DNA of 37,404 nt, taken from NCBI GenBank assembly GCA_017550745.1, contig JAFZOG010000095.1, positions 1 through 37,404 of the forward strand. The letters are read 5' to 3'. The position numbers and the translations under genes were made by a program. This document shows, one piece after another, positions 7,072 through 15,165 of this stretch. The notes beneath the pieces were generated by a model. That model ran no database searches and had not been told where the DNA came from. It saw nothing but the letters and a program-made list of their open reading frames with translations. This stretch comes from Clostridia bacterium (lineage in GTDB: Bacteria; Bacillota; Clostridia; Christensenellales; Aristaeellaceae). The stretch's first letter is position 1; every line of letters starts with the position of its first letter.

Positions 7072-7533
7072 TTATCCTTCGATGAGGATCTGCTTCTTTT
7101 CGGGCACCTTCCGGGCTTCCTTCTTGGGCACGGTGAGGCTCAGGACGCCGTTTTCGTATTTCGCCTTCACGTCCTCCTCGGTGAGGTTGCCGCCCACATA
7201 GAAGCTGCGCTGCATGGCGCCGGAATAGCGCTCCTGGCGCAGCACCTTGCCCTGCTGGGTCTTTTCTTCCTTATCCAGGCTCTTTTCGGTGGAGATGGTC
7301 AGGTAGCCGTTGTTCAGCTCCAGCTTGATCTCGTCCTTCTTAAAGCCGGGCAGCTCCACGTCCAGCTCATAGCCTTCCTCGGTTTCCTTCACGTCGGTCT
7401 TCATCATGCGGGAAGCGTTCTTGCCGTACAGCATGCGGTCGGTCTGGGGGAAGCCCCGGAAGAAAGCGCGGTCAAAATCATCAAAAACATCCATCAGGTT
7501 TTCGCCAAATACGGTGGGAAGATAAGTACTCAT
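7072..7533 (-). CDS. Hsp20/alpha-crystallin small heat-shock protein
   Basis: 153 residues. Short N-terminal arm rich in Phe/Asp (FDDFDRAFFRGF), an alpha-crystallin domain from about 45 to 143 with the hallmarks YELDVELPGFKKDEIKLEL and YENGVLSLTVPKKE, and a C-terminal I-x-I-type tail (ILI) for oligomer assembly. Small heat-shock proteins hold unfolding proteins without ATP. Start at ATG 7533 has GGAGG 8 bases upstream; the frame upstream is open but not protein-like. Regulated, from the sequence, by a sigma-A promoter covered by CtsR-type boxes (7644-7712). Confidence 0.95.
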   Translation of the reverse strand: MSTYLPTVFGENLMDVFDDFDRAFFRGFPQTDRMLYGKNASRMMKTDVKETEEGYELDVELPGFKKDEIKLELNNGYLTISTEKSLDKEEKTQQGKVLRQERYSGAMQRSFYVGGNLTEEDVKAKYENGVLSLTVPKKEARKVPEKKQILIEG

Positions 7534-7643
7534 AACGTAAACCTCCATTTCATGTGCCCCGCCGCCCTCCGGCGGCTTCGGGCCTTTGTCATATTGTTTC
7601 CGGCAGGGAGGGCTTTTATTCCCTTTCCCTGTTCGGTGATTGT

Positions 7644-7672
7644 AGTATATAACAAAGGTCAAAGATAGTCAA
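7644..7672 (-). promoter_or_regulatory. sigma-A promoter of hsp20
   Basis: On the minus strand TTGACT (7672-7667), a 17-base spacer and TATACT (7649-7644). The predicted transcript would start near 7637 with a leader of about 100 nt. The -35 box and spacer overlap the CtsR-type box. Confidence 0.75.
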
Positions 7673-7712
7673 ATAATCAAACAGGATTCTTGTTTGATAT
7701 TCTTTGACCTTT
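7654..7712. promoter_or_regulatory. paired inverted CtsR-type operators
   Basis: The plus strand has GGTCAAAGATAGTCAAA at 7657-7673, matching the known CtsR operator RGTCAAANANRGTCAAA. A degenerate inverted copy (GGTCAAAGAATATCAAA on the minus strand) lies at 7694-7710. The two arms also pair as a hairpin (AAAGGTCAAAGA at 7654-7665 with TCTTTGACCTTT at 7701-7712). Heat-inducible repression of hsp20 by CtsR is inferred. The rest of the 396-bp gap (7713-7929) holds only a T-rich stretch and the promoter of the next gene. Confidence 0.78.
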
Positions 7713-7852
7713 AAGCTGTTTTTCTGCCTTTTCTCGCTCTTTTGCATTCTTTCTCATTATTTCAGCGTTTTTCTCTATTTTTTGAATTTTCATCAGCCAA
7801 AGATGCGGAAGAGCCGGCTTTTGAGTTGTTTCCGGCCCTGGATTTTTCCCCC

Positions 7853-7881
7853 TTGCGGGAAAAGGGACGGGCCGTTATAAT
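7853..7881 (+). promoter_or_regulatory. sigma-A promoter of the 7930 acetyltransferase gene
   Basis: TTGCGG (7853-7858), a 17-base spacer and a perfect TATAAT (7876-7881), about 48 bp upstream of the ATG at 7930. Confidence 0.65.
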
Positions 7882-7929
7882 GAAGCGGAGCAGGATTTGA
7901 AATGAACGGAAAAGGAGAGATCAATCAAA

Positions 7930-8382
7930 ATGGAACCGCTGCAATACATCGCCTTGCGGGAGCGGCCCCAGCTCAAGGACCGCGCCGCCGCCTGGTTTTC
8001 GGAAAAATGGGGTGTGCCAAAGGAAGCGTACCAGCGCTGTATGGAGGCTTATTTATCCGGCGAAACCCCCAACGGCTGGTATCTGTGCCTGGACGGGAAC
8101 GCCATCGCGGGGGGTCTGGGGGTGATCGAGAACGACTTCCACGACCGCAAGGACCTGGCGCCCAACGTCTGCGCCGTCTATACCGAGCCGGATTACCGGG
8201 GCCGCGGCATCGCGGGCAGGCTGCTGAACCTGGCGGTGGACGACATGCGGGCAAAGGGCGTGTCGCCCCTTTACCTGCTGACGGACCACACCGGCTTTTA
8301 CGAGCGCTACGGCTGGGAATTCCTCTGCCTTGCCCAGGGGGACGGCGAAGCCCAAATGTCCCGGCTCTACGTACATCGGTAA
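7930..8382 (+). CDS. GNAT-family N-acetyltransferase
   Basis: 150 residues. The acetyl-CoA motif A is clear: NVCAVYTEPDYRGRGIAGRLLNLAV (about 79-103), with motif B LYLLTDHTGFYERYGWEF towards the C-terminus. The arrangement resembles a family of stand-alone bacterial GNATs of unknown substrate. AAGGAGAG lies upstream of the ATG and a good sigma-A promoter is at 7853-7881. It is monocistronic: the next plus-strand gene starts more than 300 bp later, beyond a repeat element. Confidence 0.88.
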   Translation: MEPLQYIALRERPQLKDRAAAWFSEKWGVPKEAYQRCMEAYLSGETPNGWYLCLDGNAIAGGLGVIENDFHDRKDLAPNVCAVYTEPDYRGRGIAGRLLNLAVDDMRAKGVSPLYLLTDHTGFYERYGWEFLCLAQGDGEAQMSRLYVHR

Positions 8383-8406
8383 CATAGGATTACGATTTTG
8401 CTTTTT

Positions 8407-8640
8407 CTGGGGGAACCGCTCTTTGGTGCCCAAAGAGCGGTTCCCCCAGTTCCGCAGCCTCAAAAGTCGCAAGTCCGCTTCATGCGGACATTGCTCGTTT
8501 CGGCTGATCTCACCGTCGATGAGATTTCCGCCTCAGGCGGTCATCGACGGTTCGTCCCCCTCCGAGAAAGGCTATTTCAGCGCAGGCCGGGCGGCAGCCC
8601 CGGAAAGCAAAGAATGGTTTCCCCCAGATATGTGAAGGGC
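8407..8640 (+). repeat. modular structured element, copy C
   Basis: Starts with a perfect 20-bp hairpin (8407-8449), then TTCCGCAGCCTC, then a block (about 8461-8556) that is nearly the same as 23041-23145 on the opposite strand. That block contains the hairpin GTCCGCTTCATGCGGAC (8473-8489) and a larger stem 8512-8522 / 8541-8551 enclosing CCGCCTCAGGCGG. The distal part (8557-8628) carries CTCCGAGAAAGG, the reverse of the flank of the CTGGGGG modules, and ends with another GGTTTCCCCCAG. No coding sequence. It fills the 332-bp gap before the DivIC-like gene. Confidence 0.8.
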
Positions 8641-8714
8641 AACAAAATAGGGTCAGGCTTTGCAGGAAAACGCCTCTGTCCCGGCGAATATGCATCGTAT
8701 AAGGAGGAGGCGGC

Positions 8715-9098
8715 ATGAGAAAACGCATTCGTCTTTTATATGTGCTTCTGATCGCCTTTGTCATCACCGCCGGCGGGCTGATCACCCTGAACCGGCTGGA
8801 CCGGGAAATCGCGGTACTGGAAGACACGGCGCGGGAAACGCGGCTTGCCCAGCTGTCGCTTGAAACGGAAAGCGGCAGCATGATGCAGGAAATCGCCATC
8901 ATGGACACGGAAAGCTATATCCGCACCATGGCGCGCAGGGACAACCGATATCTGATGCCGGGGGAAACGCTGTTTGTGGTGGTGAACCCGGAAGCATTAT
9001 ACGCCCCCGGGGAAATGCCCGGGCAGGAAACAGAAAAACCGGCGGAGGCTGAAACCGAGTCCGGCGGAGAAATCATCGGGGAGGATACGGAAGGATGA
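8715..9098 (+). CDS. DivIC/FtsL/FtsB-like septum formation initiator protein
   Basis: 127 residues. Short basic N-terminus, one membrane helix (about 7-25), then a coiled-coil-like segment (27-60) and a short C-terminal region containing ARRDNRYLMPGETLFVV, the pattern that follows the coiled coil in DivIC/FtsB proteins. An acidic low-complexity tail follows. Such proteins form the FtsQ/DivIB-FtsL-FtsB/DivIC divisome complex on the outer face of the membrane. AGGAGG lies just upstream. The stop overlaps the next gene as ATGA, so division and polyphosphate-type phosphatase genes are coupled. Confidence 0.85.
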   Translation: MRKRIRLLYVLLIAFVITAGGLITLNRLDREIAVLEDTARETRLAQLSLETESGSMMQEIAIMDTESYIRTMARRDNRYLMPGETLFVVVNPEALYAPGEMPGQETEKPAEAETESGGEIIGEDTEG

Positions 9099-9991
9099 AG
9101 CGCGCTGCCATTGCCATCGGCTCGAATTCCACCAGAATGCTGGTTGCGGATGCGCGGGGCGGCGTCCTGCGCGATCCGGTGCGCGGCCGCGAGGAGACGC
9201 GGCTTTTTTTGGGCCTGGACGGCGCGGGGCGCATCTCCCCCGAGAAAATCGAATCCAACGCCCAGGCCGTCTTACGGCTGCACCGGGAAGCCCTTTCCCA
9301 CGGCGCGCAAAGCGTGGATCTCTTTGCCACCAGCGCCGTCCGGGACGCCGCCAACAGCAGCGTCTTTGCCGCCCGCATCAGGGAGCTGACCGGGCTGGAC
9401 ATGCGCGTCATCTCCGGCAGGGAGGAAGCGCGGCTGGCGTTCATGGCGGTGTCCAATGGAGAAAGGCGGATGGTCATCGACATCGGCGGCGGCTCCTCCG
9501 AATGGACGCTGGGGGAAAACAACCGGGTGGAATGGTCCGTCAGCATGCAGATCGGGGCCTCCAGGCTGCTGAAAAACCAGCGGCTGGAAAGCCCGGAGGA
9601 CGCGGCCAGGGTGCAGATCCTGTGCAAAGAAGTGATGGGCCTGTACGGCAGGCAGCTGCAGTCGTTTGCCCCCGCCCCCGCCCTGATCGGCCTGGGCGGC
9701 ACCTGCACCACCGCCGCCGCCATCACCCTGGGCCGTGAGGCCCACGGCGAGGAGGTGGAGGGCGTCACCGTGGAAAAGCAGGCCGCCATCGACCAATTGA
9801 TCATGCTTTCTTCCATGACGCTGGAGGAGCGCAAACAGGTGCCCGGCCTGCCGCCTTCCAGGGCGGCCCACTATCCCCTGGGCCTGTGCATCCTCATCAG
9901 CAGCATGGACGTGCTGGGCTTCCAGCAGTTGACTGTATCCGGAAAAACCAACATGGACGGCTATTTGCTGAATCTTGCCAAGGAGGATTGA
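9095..9991 (+). CDS. Ppx/GppA-family phosphatase (exopolyphosphatase/pppGpp phosphohydrolase)
   Basis: 298 residues, the short single-domain form of the ASKHA-fold Ppx/GppA family. Conserved motifs: AIGSNSTRMLVAD (7-20), TSAVRDA (79-85), GREEARLAF (108-116), the phosphate-binding VIDIGGGSSEW (127-137) and LIGLGGTCTT later. The family hydrolyses inorganic polyphosphate or the pentaphosphate alarmone; the single-domain form cannot be assigned to one substrate by sequence. It is translationally coupled to the DivIC-like gene upstream and lies 7 bp from pepF, so the three genes look like one operon. Confidence 0.92.
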   Translation: MKRAAIAIGSNSTRMLVADARGGVLRDPVRGREETRLFLGLDGAGRISPEKIESNAQAVLRLHREALSHGAQSVDLFATSAVRDAANSSVFAARIRELTGLDMRVISGREEARLAFMAVSNGERRMVIDIGGGSSEWTLGENNRVEWSVSMQIGASRLLKNQRLESPEDAARVQILCKEVMGLYGRQLQSFAPAPALIGLGGTCTTAAAITLGREAHGEEVEGVTVEKQAAIDQLIMLSSMTLEERKQVPGLPPSRAAHYPLGLCILISSMDVLGFQQLTVSGKTNMDGYLLNLAKED

Positions 9992-9998
9992 ACACGGC

Positions 9999-11783
9999 AT
10001 GGCAAAGGAACTGAAAAACAGAAACGACATGGACCCCCGCTGGCAGTGGCGGCTGGATCATATTTTCGCCACGGAGGAAGCCTACGAGCAGGCCTTCGCC
10101 CGGGCGCAGGCCGATATTGAAAAGATGGCCGCCTGGCAGGGCCGCGTGAAGGACGATCCCCGCCGGGCCGTCCGGGACGCGGACAGGCTGGAGCAGCAGA
10201 TTGACCGCCTGGCCGCCTACGCCCTCATGCGCAAGGACGAGGACAGCGGCGACCCCGCGCGCCAGGCCCGGGCCGCCCGGTTCCAATCCCTGGCCGTAAA
10301 AGCGGAGGCCGCTTCCTCCTTCCTCAGCCCCGAGCTGCTGGCCCTGCCGGAAGACGATCTGCGGGCCATGATGGAGGAGAAGGATTTTGCCGATTACAGC
10401 GAATCCATCCGGGTGCTGCTGCTCAAAAAGCCCCACACCCTCCCCGCCGAGCAGGAAATGCTGCTGGCCCAGGCGGGGGATGTGATGGGCGTGCCCGGCG
10501 ACGTGTTCGGCATGTTCAACAACGTGGATCTGCCCTTGCCCGCTGTCACCGACGACAGCGGCGAAAAGGTGCAGCTGACCCACGGCAATTACGGCCCCCT
10601 CATCCGCAGCCGGAACCGGGACGTGCGTAAGGAAGCCTTTGAGGGCATGATGGGAACCTTCCAGCGTTTCGGCTCCACCGTCACCGCCATGTACGCGGGC
10701 GCTGTGAAGCGGGCCGTTTTCCAGGCAAGGGCGCGGCATTACGCTTCCGCCCGCCAGGCGGCCCTGGCCCCGCTGGAAATCCCCGAGAGCGTGTATGACA
10801 ACCTGCTCTCCGCCGTGGAGGACGCGCTGCCCGCCCTGGCGGAATACATGAACCTCCGCGGGAAAAAGCTGGGCGTCGGCAAGGTGCACATGTACGATCT
10901 GTATGTGCCCATGATCGCGGACTTCGACATGAAGATGTCCTTCCCCGAAGCCTTTGAGCTGGTCTGCGAAGGGCTGGCCCCCCTGGGCGAAGCATACATC
11001 CGCCAGCTCCGGGCGGGCTATGCGGGCGGCTGGATCGACGTGTATGAAAACAAAAACAAGCGCAGCGGCGCCTATTCCTGGGGCTGCTACGGCGTGCATC
11101 CCTACGTGCTGCTGAACCACACCGACGACCTGGGCGGGGCCATGACCCTGGCCCATGAGCTGGGCCACAGCATGCACACCTTTTACAGCAACCAGGCCCA
11201 GCCCTTTGTGAAGTCCAACTACTCCCTGTTCGTGGCGGAAGTGGCCTCCACCTGCAACGAAGTGCTGCTGATGCGCCACCTGATGAAGAAATACGCTGCT
11301 GACCCTACCGCCTCGGCCTTCCTGTGCAATCAGCTGCTGGAGGAATTCCGCACCACCGTCTTCCGCCAGACCATGTTCGCCGCCTTCGAGAAGGAAGCCC
11401 ACGCCATGTATGAGCGGGGAGAAGCCCTCACCAAGGATTCCCTCAGCAGCATGTATTACGGCCTCAACGAAAAATATTACCGCGGCTGCGAAGTGGACCC
11501 CCTCATCGCCAGCGAATGGATGCGCATCCCCCACTTTTACCGCAATTTCTACGTCTACCAGTACGCCACCGGCTTCTCCGCCGCCGTGGCCATCGCCGCC
11601 CGCATCCTGAACGAGGGCGCCCCCGCCGTCCGGGACTACATGAAATTCCTCTCCGCCGGCTGCTCCGTGCCGCCTATCCAGGCCCTGCGCTTCGCGGGCG
11701 TGGATATGGAAAAGCCCGACGCCGTCCGGGACGCCATGAAGGTGTTTACCGAGACCGTGGAGGATTTGAAGAAGCTGGTTTGA
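9999..11783 (+). CDS. pepF: oligoendopeptidase F (M3B metallopeptidase)
   Basis: 594 residues, usual length. The zinc site HELGH is at residues 386-390 (LAHELGHSMHTFY), with the downstream glutamate in FVAEVASTCNE and the C-terminal family stretches HFYRNFYVYQYATGFSAA and GVDMEKPDAVRDAM. The enzyme degrades short peptides in the cytoplasm. Start at ATG 9999 is chosen because AAGGAGG overlaps the end of the previous gene and the family N-terminus begins there. It is followed by a clear terminator. Confidence 0.96.
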   Translation: MAKELKNRNDMDPRWQWRLDHIFATEEAYEQAFARAQADIEKMAAWQGRVKDDPRRAVRDADRLEQQIDRLAAYALMRKDEDSGDPARQARAARFQSLAVKAEAASSFLSPELLALPEDDLRAMMEEKDFADYSESIRVLLLKKPHTLPAEQEMLLAQAGDVMGVPGDVFGMFNNVDLPLPAVTDDSGEKVQLTHGNYGPLIRSRNRDVRKEAFEGMMGTFQRFGSTVTAMYAGAVKRAVFQARARHYASARQAALAPLEIPESVYDNLLSAVEDALPALAEYMNLRGKKLGVGKVHMYDLYVPMIADFDMKMSFPEAFELVCEGLAPLGEAYIRQLRAGYAGGWIDVYENKNKRSGAYSWGCYGVHPYVLLNHTDDLGGAMTLAHELGHSMHTFYSNQAQPFVKSNYSLFVAEVASTCNEVLLMRHLMKKYAADPTASAFLCNQLLEEFRTTVFRQTMFAAFEKEAHAMYERGEALTKDSLSSMYYGLNEKYYRGCEVDPLIASEWMRIPHFYRNFYVYQYATGFSAAVAIAARILNEGAPAVRDYMKFLSAGCSVPPIQALRFAGVDMEKPDAVRDAMKVFTETVEDLKKLV

Positions 11784-11813
11784 TCCGGATACGCTGCTGA
11801 AAGGTCATGTTAC

Positions 11814-11860
11814 AAAGGGGAACGCTGGGCGCGCGAACAGCCTCAGCGTCCCCTTTCCTT
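11814..11860 (+). terminator. rho-independent terminator after pepF
   Basis: AAAGGGGAACGCTG at 11814-11827 pairs with CAGCGTCCCCTTT (11844-11856), followed by CCTTTT. It lies 30 bp after the pepF stop and abuts a parS site. Confidence 0.85.
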
Positions 11861-11861
11861 T

Positions 11862-11877
11862 TGTTTCACGTGAAACA
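11862..11877. other. parS centromere-like site 1
   Basis: Perfect 16-bp palindrome TGTTTCACGTGAAACA, identical to the known ParB/Spo0J-binding parS consensus. One of three sites within 2.6 kb around recF. Confidence 0.93.
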
Positions 11878-11933
11878 TTCAATTATTTTGGCTCTTCACG
11901 AATTGATACGGAAATGTTCCATCAAACTAACGA

Positions 11934-12058
11934 TGTCATCCCGAGCGAAGCCGAGCCAGAGGGGAGGCATAGCCGAGGGATCTGTCAGTGAATCGTTAAG
12001 CCAACCTACAGATCTTTCGACTCCGTTCCGCTCTCGCTCCACTCCACTCAAGATGACA
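11934..12058. repeat. TGTCATCC palindromic repeat
   Basis: Begins TGTCATCCCGAGCGAAGC and ends CTCAAGATGACA; GAGGGATCTGT pairs with ACAGATCTTTCGACTC. Same family as 1-99 and 4924-5077. With the terminator and parS it accounts for the 378-bp gap before recF. Confidence 0.7.
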
Positions 12059-12161
12059 ATGAAGGCTCACTTTTTTCCCTATCTTTCCGTGAAGAACCAT
12101 TATTTTTGATTGACAATATGAATCCCTTGTGGCAAACTGGTTCAAACAGGGAGGGACGGAT

Positions 12162-13247
12162 ATGCGCATGACGGGGCTGAGGCTGCGGGATTTTCGGGGG
12201 TACCAGCAGGTGCTTTTGTCGCCGCCGGAGGGCGTGACCATGCTGGTGGGCGAAAACGGCGCGGGGAAAACCAACCTGCTGGAAGCGGTGCATCTTTGCT
12301 GCGTAGGCCGAAGCCACCGTACCTCACAGGACAGGGATATGATCCGCAAGGGCCAGGACACCGCCGCGGTGCAGCTGACCGTGGAAAAGAACGACGGAAA
12401 GCACGAGGTAGGGGTTCGGCTGTTTGAAAACGCGAAAAAGCGCAAGGTGGTTTTTGTAAACGGAAAAACCGCCTCCCGGTTAGGCGAGCTCATGGGCCAT
12501 GCCACCTGCGTCATTTTCTCCCCGGAAGACCTGGCGCTGGTGAAGGAAGGCCCCCAGACCCGGAGAAAGTTTCTGGACATGCTGCTTTCCCAGCAGCAGA
12601 AAGCGTATTTCTACGCGCTGCAGACCTACACCAACGCCCTGAAACAGAGAAACGCCCTGCTAAAGCAGGGCGATCTCAGGCAGCTGCAGGCCTGGGACGA
12701 CCAATTGGCCCTTTCCGCCGCGCCGGTGGTCAGGCTCCGCCGGGCCGCCTGCCAGCAGCTGCATCAGAAAGCCCAGACCCATTACCGCTACATCGGCGGG
12801 AAAGAGGAAGAAACCTTCGCCATGGCCTACCGCGGGCCTCTTGCGGAAAGCAATAATATCGGGGAAGATATGCTGCGGGGCCTGCGGGCGGCCCTGGATG
12901 AGGATACGCGGCGGCAAACCACCACCTTCGGCCCCCATCGGGATGAGATCGAATTGACTTTATGCGGGGAACCCCTGAAAACCTTCGGCTCCCAGGGCCA
13001 GACCCGCACCGCCGCCCTGAGCATGAAGCTGGCGGCCTTTGATTTGCTGGAAGCCGCCCAGGGGGAGCCGCCCCTGCTGCTGCTGGACGACGTGCTCAGC
13101 GAGCTGGACCCGGACAGGCGCCGCCGCCTCATCGCCCGCATCGGCCGCGCCCAGGCGCTGCTTACCTGCACCGATTCCTCCGATTACATCGGCGCCCGCC
13201 CTGCCTGCGTGCTCATGGTAAAGAACGGAACGATTACGCAGACTTAA
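12162..13247 (+). CDS. recF: DNA replication and repair protein RecF
   Basis: 361 residues, usual length. Walker A GENGAGKT at 30-37 preceded by LRDFRGY; ABC-type signature region FGSQGQTRTAALSMKLA around 270-285; Walker B and D-loop LLLLDDVLSELDPDRR at 305-320. RecF with RecO and RecR loads RecA at single-strand gaps. Start at ATG 12162 has GGGAGGGA just upstream; the frame extends to 12129 without a ribosome site. In most Firmicutes recF follows dnaN directly; here dnaN is 10 kb away on the other strand. Confidence 0.96.
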   Translation: MRMTGLRLRDFRGYQQVLLSPPEGVTMLVGENGAGKTNLLEAVHLCCVGRSHRTSQDRDMIRKGQDTAAVQLTVEKNDGKHEVGVRLFENAKKRKVVFVNGKTASRLGELMGHATCVIFSPEDLALVKEGPQTRRKFLDMLLSQQQKAYFYALQTYTNALKQRNALLKQGDLRQLQAWDDQLALSAAPVVRLRRAACQQLHQKAQTHYRYIGGKEEETFAMAYRGPLAESNNIGEDMLRGLRAALDEDTRRQTTTFGPHRDEIELTLCGEPLKTFGSQGQTRTAALSMKLAAFDLLEAAQGEPPLLLLDDVLSELDPDRRRRLIARIGRAQALLTCTDSSDYIGARPACVLMVKNGTITQT

Positions 13248-13272
13248 TAAATCATACAAGGACACATGAAAT

Positions 13273-13488
13273 AAGTAAAGGGATTGGGGATTAGGGATTA
13301 GGGATTGGGGATCAGGAATCAGGGATCAGGGGAGAACCCACCCAGTCATTCTGACCCGTGTCATCCCTTCGACTACGCTCAGAGCCTGCCCTGAGCGTAG
13401 TCGAAGGGATGACAGGCGAGGCATCGTAGCGGCTCAGGATGACAGACGTGGTTTTTCGCCTAATCCCTAATCCCTGATCCCTTTACTT
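13273..13488. repeat. nested inverted-repeat element with GGGATTA heptamers
   Basis: Outer arms 13273-13302 and 13459-13488 are inverted copies of about 30 bp (two mismatches) made of GGGATTAGGGATTAGG-type tandem units. Inside, 13359-13414 is a perfect palindrome (TGTCATCCCTTCGACTACGC with its complement) of the TGTCATCC family, followed by a further CTCAGGATGACA at 13434-13444. This looks like one repeat inserted in, or assembled within, another. It occupies nearly the whole recF to isomerase gap. Confidence 0.8.
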
Positions 13489-13517
13489 ACTTAAAATACC
13501 CCATTCTTTAAAATGAC

Positions 13518-13533
13518 TGTTCCACGTGAAACA
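13518..13533. other. parS-like site 2
   Basis: TGTTCCACGTGAAACA, one mismatch from the parS consensus; it lies between the nested repeat and the isomerase stop codon. Confidence 0.85.
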
Positions 13534-13534
13534 A

Positions 13535-14389
13535 TCAACCTTCCAGAATCTCCCGCAGGGCTTCGCAGGCAGCGTCGAAGGCCTCGTCATTGGTTTCGTA
13601 GACAAACCGTCCGCCCAGCTTGCTTTCCTCGCCTTTGCGTTCCAAAGCCTTCAATCCGCCGAAGATTTTCAGGTGCGGCTCCACGGTCATGTCTTTGCCG
13701 CCCATGGCCAGGTATTCTTTCACGATGCAGGGCACGCTGCCTTCGCCTTTTCCGGCGGGCACCACGCTGCCGTCGGCGAACATGGCGTCTTTGATGTGCA
13801 GGTATTTGATGCGGTTTTTCAGCAGCTCCCACGCTTTTAAAGTATCCTGGCCGCACTGGACGAAATTGGCGGGGTCGAATACGCCGGCCAGTTCCGACAC
13901 TTCGGCAAGGATTTCCGCGCACCGCGGGGCGTTGTCGCCATAGATGCCCTTTTCGTTTTCATGGCACAGGACCACGCCGCTGTCCCGGACAGCTTCCGCC
14001 ATCTGATGCAGCCGGTCCATCACTTCATTGCGAAACACGGCGGGATTCTGGCCGGCGGGCAGATAGAAGGAAAACATGCGGATGTTTTCGCTGTGCAGTT
14101 CCCTGGCTACGTCCACGGTATGCTTCAGTACGTCCAGGTGCTTGGCGAAATCATCCTTTACAATGTCGATCTTTCCGATGGGCGATCCGATGCTCCACAC
14201 CCTCAGGCCCGCGCCGCTGATCTTCTGCCACACCTCCTTTGCTTTCGCCAGGGAAATCGCAGAAACGTTTTCTCCGTCCACCGAGCGGATCTCCAATCCC
14301 TGCAGGCGGTTGCGCCGCATGGCCTGGATCTGGCCGTCGATCATGGAGCTGGCTTCGTCGGCAAAGGCGTAAATGTTGGGGCTGTACAT
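13535..14389 (-). CDS. sugar phosphate isomerase/epimerase (TIM-barrel, AP-endonuclease-2 family)
   Basis: 284 residues. Pattern of xylose-isomerase-like TIM barrels: NIYAFADEAS at the N-terminus, GLEIRSVDGENV, IRMFSFYLPAG, LCHENEKGIYGD with metal-type ligands (H, E), GVFDPANFVQCG, and KYLHIKDAMFADGSVVPAGKGEG carrying further ligands (H, K, D). Enzymes of this family act on ketoses or inositol derivatives; the substrate is unknown. I prefer the ATG at 14389, with AAGGATGGG upstream; an in-frame ATG at 14401 is possible. It sits alone between two parS sites. Confidence 0.85.
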   Translation of the reverse strand: MYSPNIYAFADEASSMIDGQIQAMRRNRLQGLEIRSVDGENVSAISLAKAKEVWQKISGAGLRVWSIGSPIGKIDIVKDDFAKHLDVLKHTVDVARELHSENIRMFSFYLPAGQNPAVFRNEVMDRLHQMAEAVRDSGVVLCHENEKGIYGDNAPRCAEILAEVSELAGVFDPANFVQCGQDTLKAWELLKNRIKYLHIKDAMFADGSVVPAGKGEGSVPCIVKEYLAMGGKDMTVEPHLKIFGGLKALERKGEESKLGGRFVYETNDEAFDAACEALREILEG

Positions 14390-14412
14390 GGTATTTCCCA
14401 TCCTTTCTTTCT

Positions 14413-14428
14413 TGTTTCACGTGAAACA
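14413..14428. other. parS centromere-like site 3
   Basis: Perfect 16-bp palindrome TGTTTCACGTGAAACA in the spacer upstream of the isomerase gene. Confidence 0.93.
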
Positions 14429-14484
14429 TTTTTCTTTTTGTTGAGCGCTTTTTCTATTGCGTTCTTACCGTTTCCAAAACGCCG

Positions 14485-15165
14485 TCAGTCGTTCCTGCGC
14501 CTGGCAATGAGGATCAGGCGTACCAGCTGCAAGGCCGCGCTGACGAAGGAGGCCACATAGGTCAGGGCCGCGGCGTTCAGCACTTTGCGCACGCCGTCCA
14601 GCTCTTCCTGGGTAAAGTATCCGCTCTCCGTCAGCATCAGGTTGGCCCGCCTGCTGGCGTCAAACTCCACCGGCAGCGTGATGAGGGAGAACAGCACCAC
14701 GGCGGCAAAGACCGCGATGCCCGCGTACATCAGCGGCTTCCAGGAAAAAAGGATGCCCAGAAAGAAGATGGGCCAGGCCAGGTTGGAGCCGATATTCACC
14801 ACCGGCACCATCACGGACCGAAGGGACAGCAGGGCGTATCCCTGCTCCTTTTGCAGCGCGTGCCCCGCCTCGTGGGCGGCCACCCCCACCGCCGCCACGC
14901 TGTCCGAGCCGTATACGCCCTGGGACAGCCGCAGGGTGTTGGAGGAGGGGTCGTAATGGTCGGAAAGAGTGCCCTGGGTGGGGGCGATGGTAATGTCCAC
15001 CACTCCCTGCCGGGACAGCATCTGCCGCACCAGCTCCTGGGCGGGGATGCCCCGGCCGGTGCGCACCTTGCTGAATTTCTCAAAAGCGCTTTTCACCCGG
15101 GCCTGGGCCCACAGGCCCAGCAGCAGCCCCGGCAGCAGTAAAAGGATCGTTCCGTCAAAATACAT
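14485..15165 (-). CDS. YugP-like neutral zinc metallopeptidase, membrane-bound
   Basis: 226 residues. N-terminal membrane helix, then SDHYDPSSNTLRLSQGVYGSDS and the zinc site HEAGH at 98-102 (GVAAHEAGHALQ), two to three further hydrophobic segments, and PVEFDASRRANLML, a family hallmark carrying a probable third-ligand region. The family (zinc_metallopeptidase_2) is of unknown physiological role. Start at ATG 15165 with AAAGGAG upstream; a TTG at 15183 would precede that ribosome site. Confidence 0.9.
   Translation of the reverse strand: MYFDGTILLLLPGLLLGLWAQARVKSAFEKFSKVRTGRGIPAQELVRQMLSRQGVVDITIAPTQGTLSDHYDPSSNTLRLSQGVYGSDSVAAVGVAAHEAGHALQKEQGYALLSLRSVMVPVVNIGSNLAWPIFFLGILFSWKPLMYAGIAVFAAVVLFSLITLPVEFDASRRANLMLTESGYFTQEELDGVRKVLNAAALTYVASFVSAALQLVRLILIARRRND

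Noticed and set aside
7534-7720. CIRCE (HrcA) operator upstream of hsp20
   Set aside because: The inverted repeat is GGTCAAA-based and has no TTAGCACTC; it fits CtsR, not HrcA.
8388-8714. Short plus-strand frames between the acetyltransferase and the DivIC-like gene
   Set aside because: They run through the structured repeat (copy C) and have no ribosome sites or recognisable protein pattern.
9897-11534. A 545-codon minus-strand frame opposite pepF
   Set aside because: Low-complexity His/Gly-rich translation; the opposite strand encodes a complete PepF with a zinc site.
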